DNA from: Oscillospiraceae bacterium
Lineage (GTDB): Bacteria > Bacillota > Clostridia > Oscillospirales > Ruminococcaceae
DNA: 9,296 nt
Direction: 5' to 3'
Assembly: GCA_031260615.1 (NCBI GenBank)
Contig: JAISLG010000033.1
Coordinates: forward strand, 1-9,296
This document shows positions 8,871-9,296 of this stretch, one piece after another. Both the position numbers and the translations under genes were made by a program. Every line of letters starts with the position of its first letter. The stretch's first letter is position 1. The notes beneath the pieces are model-generated. The model was not told the origin of the DNA, did no database searches, and saw nothing but the letters and a program-made list of their open reading frames with translations.

Positions 8871-9296
8871 ATGAAAAATATACTCAAACGAATAACGGAG
8901 TACGCGAACAAAGTCGGGCGCGGCGAATCGCGTATGTCGCGTATGCCGCTGATACTCATAGCCATTGCTATGCTGCTCCCGATGTTCTCGCTGTATTTTA
9001 ATAAGCAAAAGGACGATACCGACACCCCGTACACGGTCACGGAATACCTGTTCGATACTTACTGCACGATAACGGTGTACGATACCCCGTCCGTTACCGC
9101 CGCGAGTGCCGTCAAAAACGCGTTCGCGCAACTCCGCGACCTCGATATTCTCTGCGACATATACAATCCCAAAAGTGAACTCGCCAAACTCAATGAAAAT
9201 GCCGCCACCGCTCCTGTCAAAGTGTCCGATAACCTGTACGATTTAATTTATATTGCTCTCGAATTCTGTAAGGAAACGGACTCGCAAAGCGATACT
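8871..9296 (+). CDS. apbE: ApbE-like FAD:protein FMN transferase, N-terminal part (cut by window edge)
   Basis: ApbE proteins use FAD to attach FMN covalently to threonines of target flavoproteins such as the RNF and NQR complexes, usually on the outer face of the membrane. The 142 residues visible have a basic N-terminus (1-25), a hydrophobic helix (26-43) that would anchor the protein or serve as a signal peptide, and then the start of the ApbE fold. That start includes FDTYCTITVYD (61-71), AVKNAFAQLRDLDILCDIYNP-type helix (80-100), SELAKLNE (102-109) and VKVSDNLYDLIYIALEF (116-132). There is no lipobox cysteine after the helix, unlike many Gram-negative ApbE lipoproteins. The catalytic and FAD-binding C-terminal part lies beyond the window. 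The ATG at 8871 has no ribosome site and coincides with the predicted transcription start. A later ATG at residue 22 has no ribosome site either. It is divergent from the terD pair. Confidence 0.83.
   Translation, partial: MKNILKRITEYANKVGRGESRMSRMPLILIAIAMLLPMFSLYFNKQKDDTDTPYTVTEYLFDTYCTITVYDTPSVTAASAVKNAFAQLRDLDILCDIYNPKSELAKLNENAATAPVKVSDNLYDLIYIALEFCKETDSQSDT

Overview
The window comes from a low-to-moderate GC, Gram-positive-type bacterium, most likely a member of the Bacillota (Clostridia-like). Three things point there. The heat-shock genes have the order hrcA-grpE-dnaK under a CIRCE operator. DnaK lacks the long insertion found in the N-terminal lobe of proteobacterial homologues. The promoters read as vegetative sigma-70/sigma-A type, close to TTGACA/TATAAT. 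No mobile element, tRNA, rRNA or CRISPR array was seen. A species-level assignment is not possible from sequence reading alone.

Layout, left to right. (1) Positions 1-2711, minus strand: the class I heat-shock operon hrcA, grpE, dnaK. DnaK is cut by the window edge after 258 residues. Its promoter (near-ideal -35 and -10) is flanked by two CIRCE-spaced palindromes, one at the predicted transcription start and one upstream of the -35. The CIRCE-HrcA loop would make the operon autoregulated, with GrpE acting as nucleotide exchange factor for DnaK. (2) Positions 2886-4891, plus strand: metK (S-adenosylmethionine synthetase) with its own promoter, followed 15 bp later by an unrecognised two-helix membrane protein and a hairpin terminator. 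(3) Positions 4930-7507, plus strand: pyrG (CTP synthase), then a protein with an N-terminal zinc ribbon, one membrane helix and an extracellular chitin-binding-like module. A bidirectional terminator closes this unit. (4) Positions 7526-8792, minus strand: two tandem TerD-family genes with a promoter, converging on the pyrG unit. (5) Positions 8835-9296, plus strand: the start of an ApbE-like FAD:protein FMN transferase, divergent from the terD pair and cut by the window end.

Most of the window is conserved housekeeping and stress content. The parts that deserve attention are regulatory or architectural: the tandem CIRCE, an apparently leaderless apbE promoter with a palindrome on its -35, an 18-bp palindrome in the terD/apbE divergent spacer, the zinc-ribbon/membrane/chitin-binding protein, and the unrecognised membrane protein downstream of metK. 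I saw no convincing undescribed multi-gene system.
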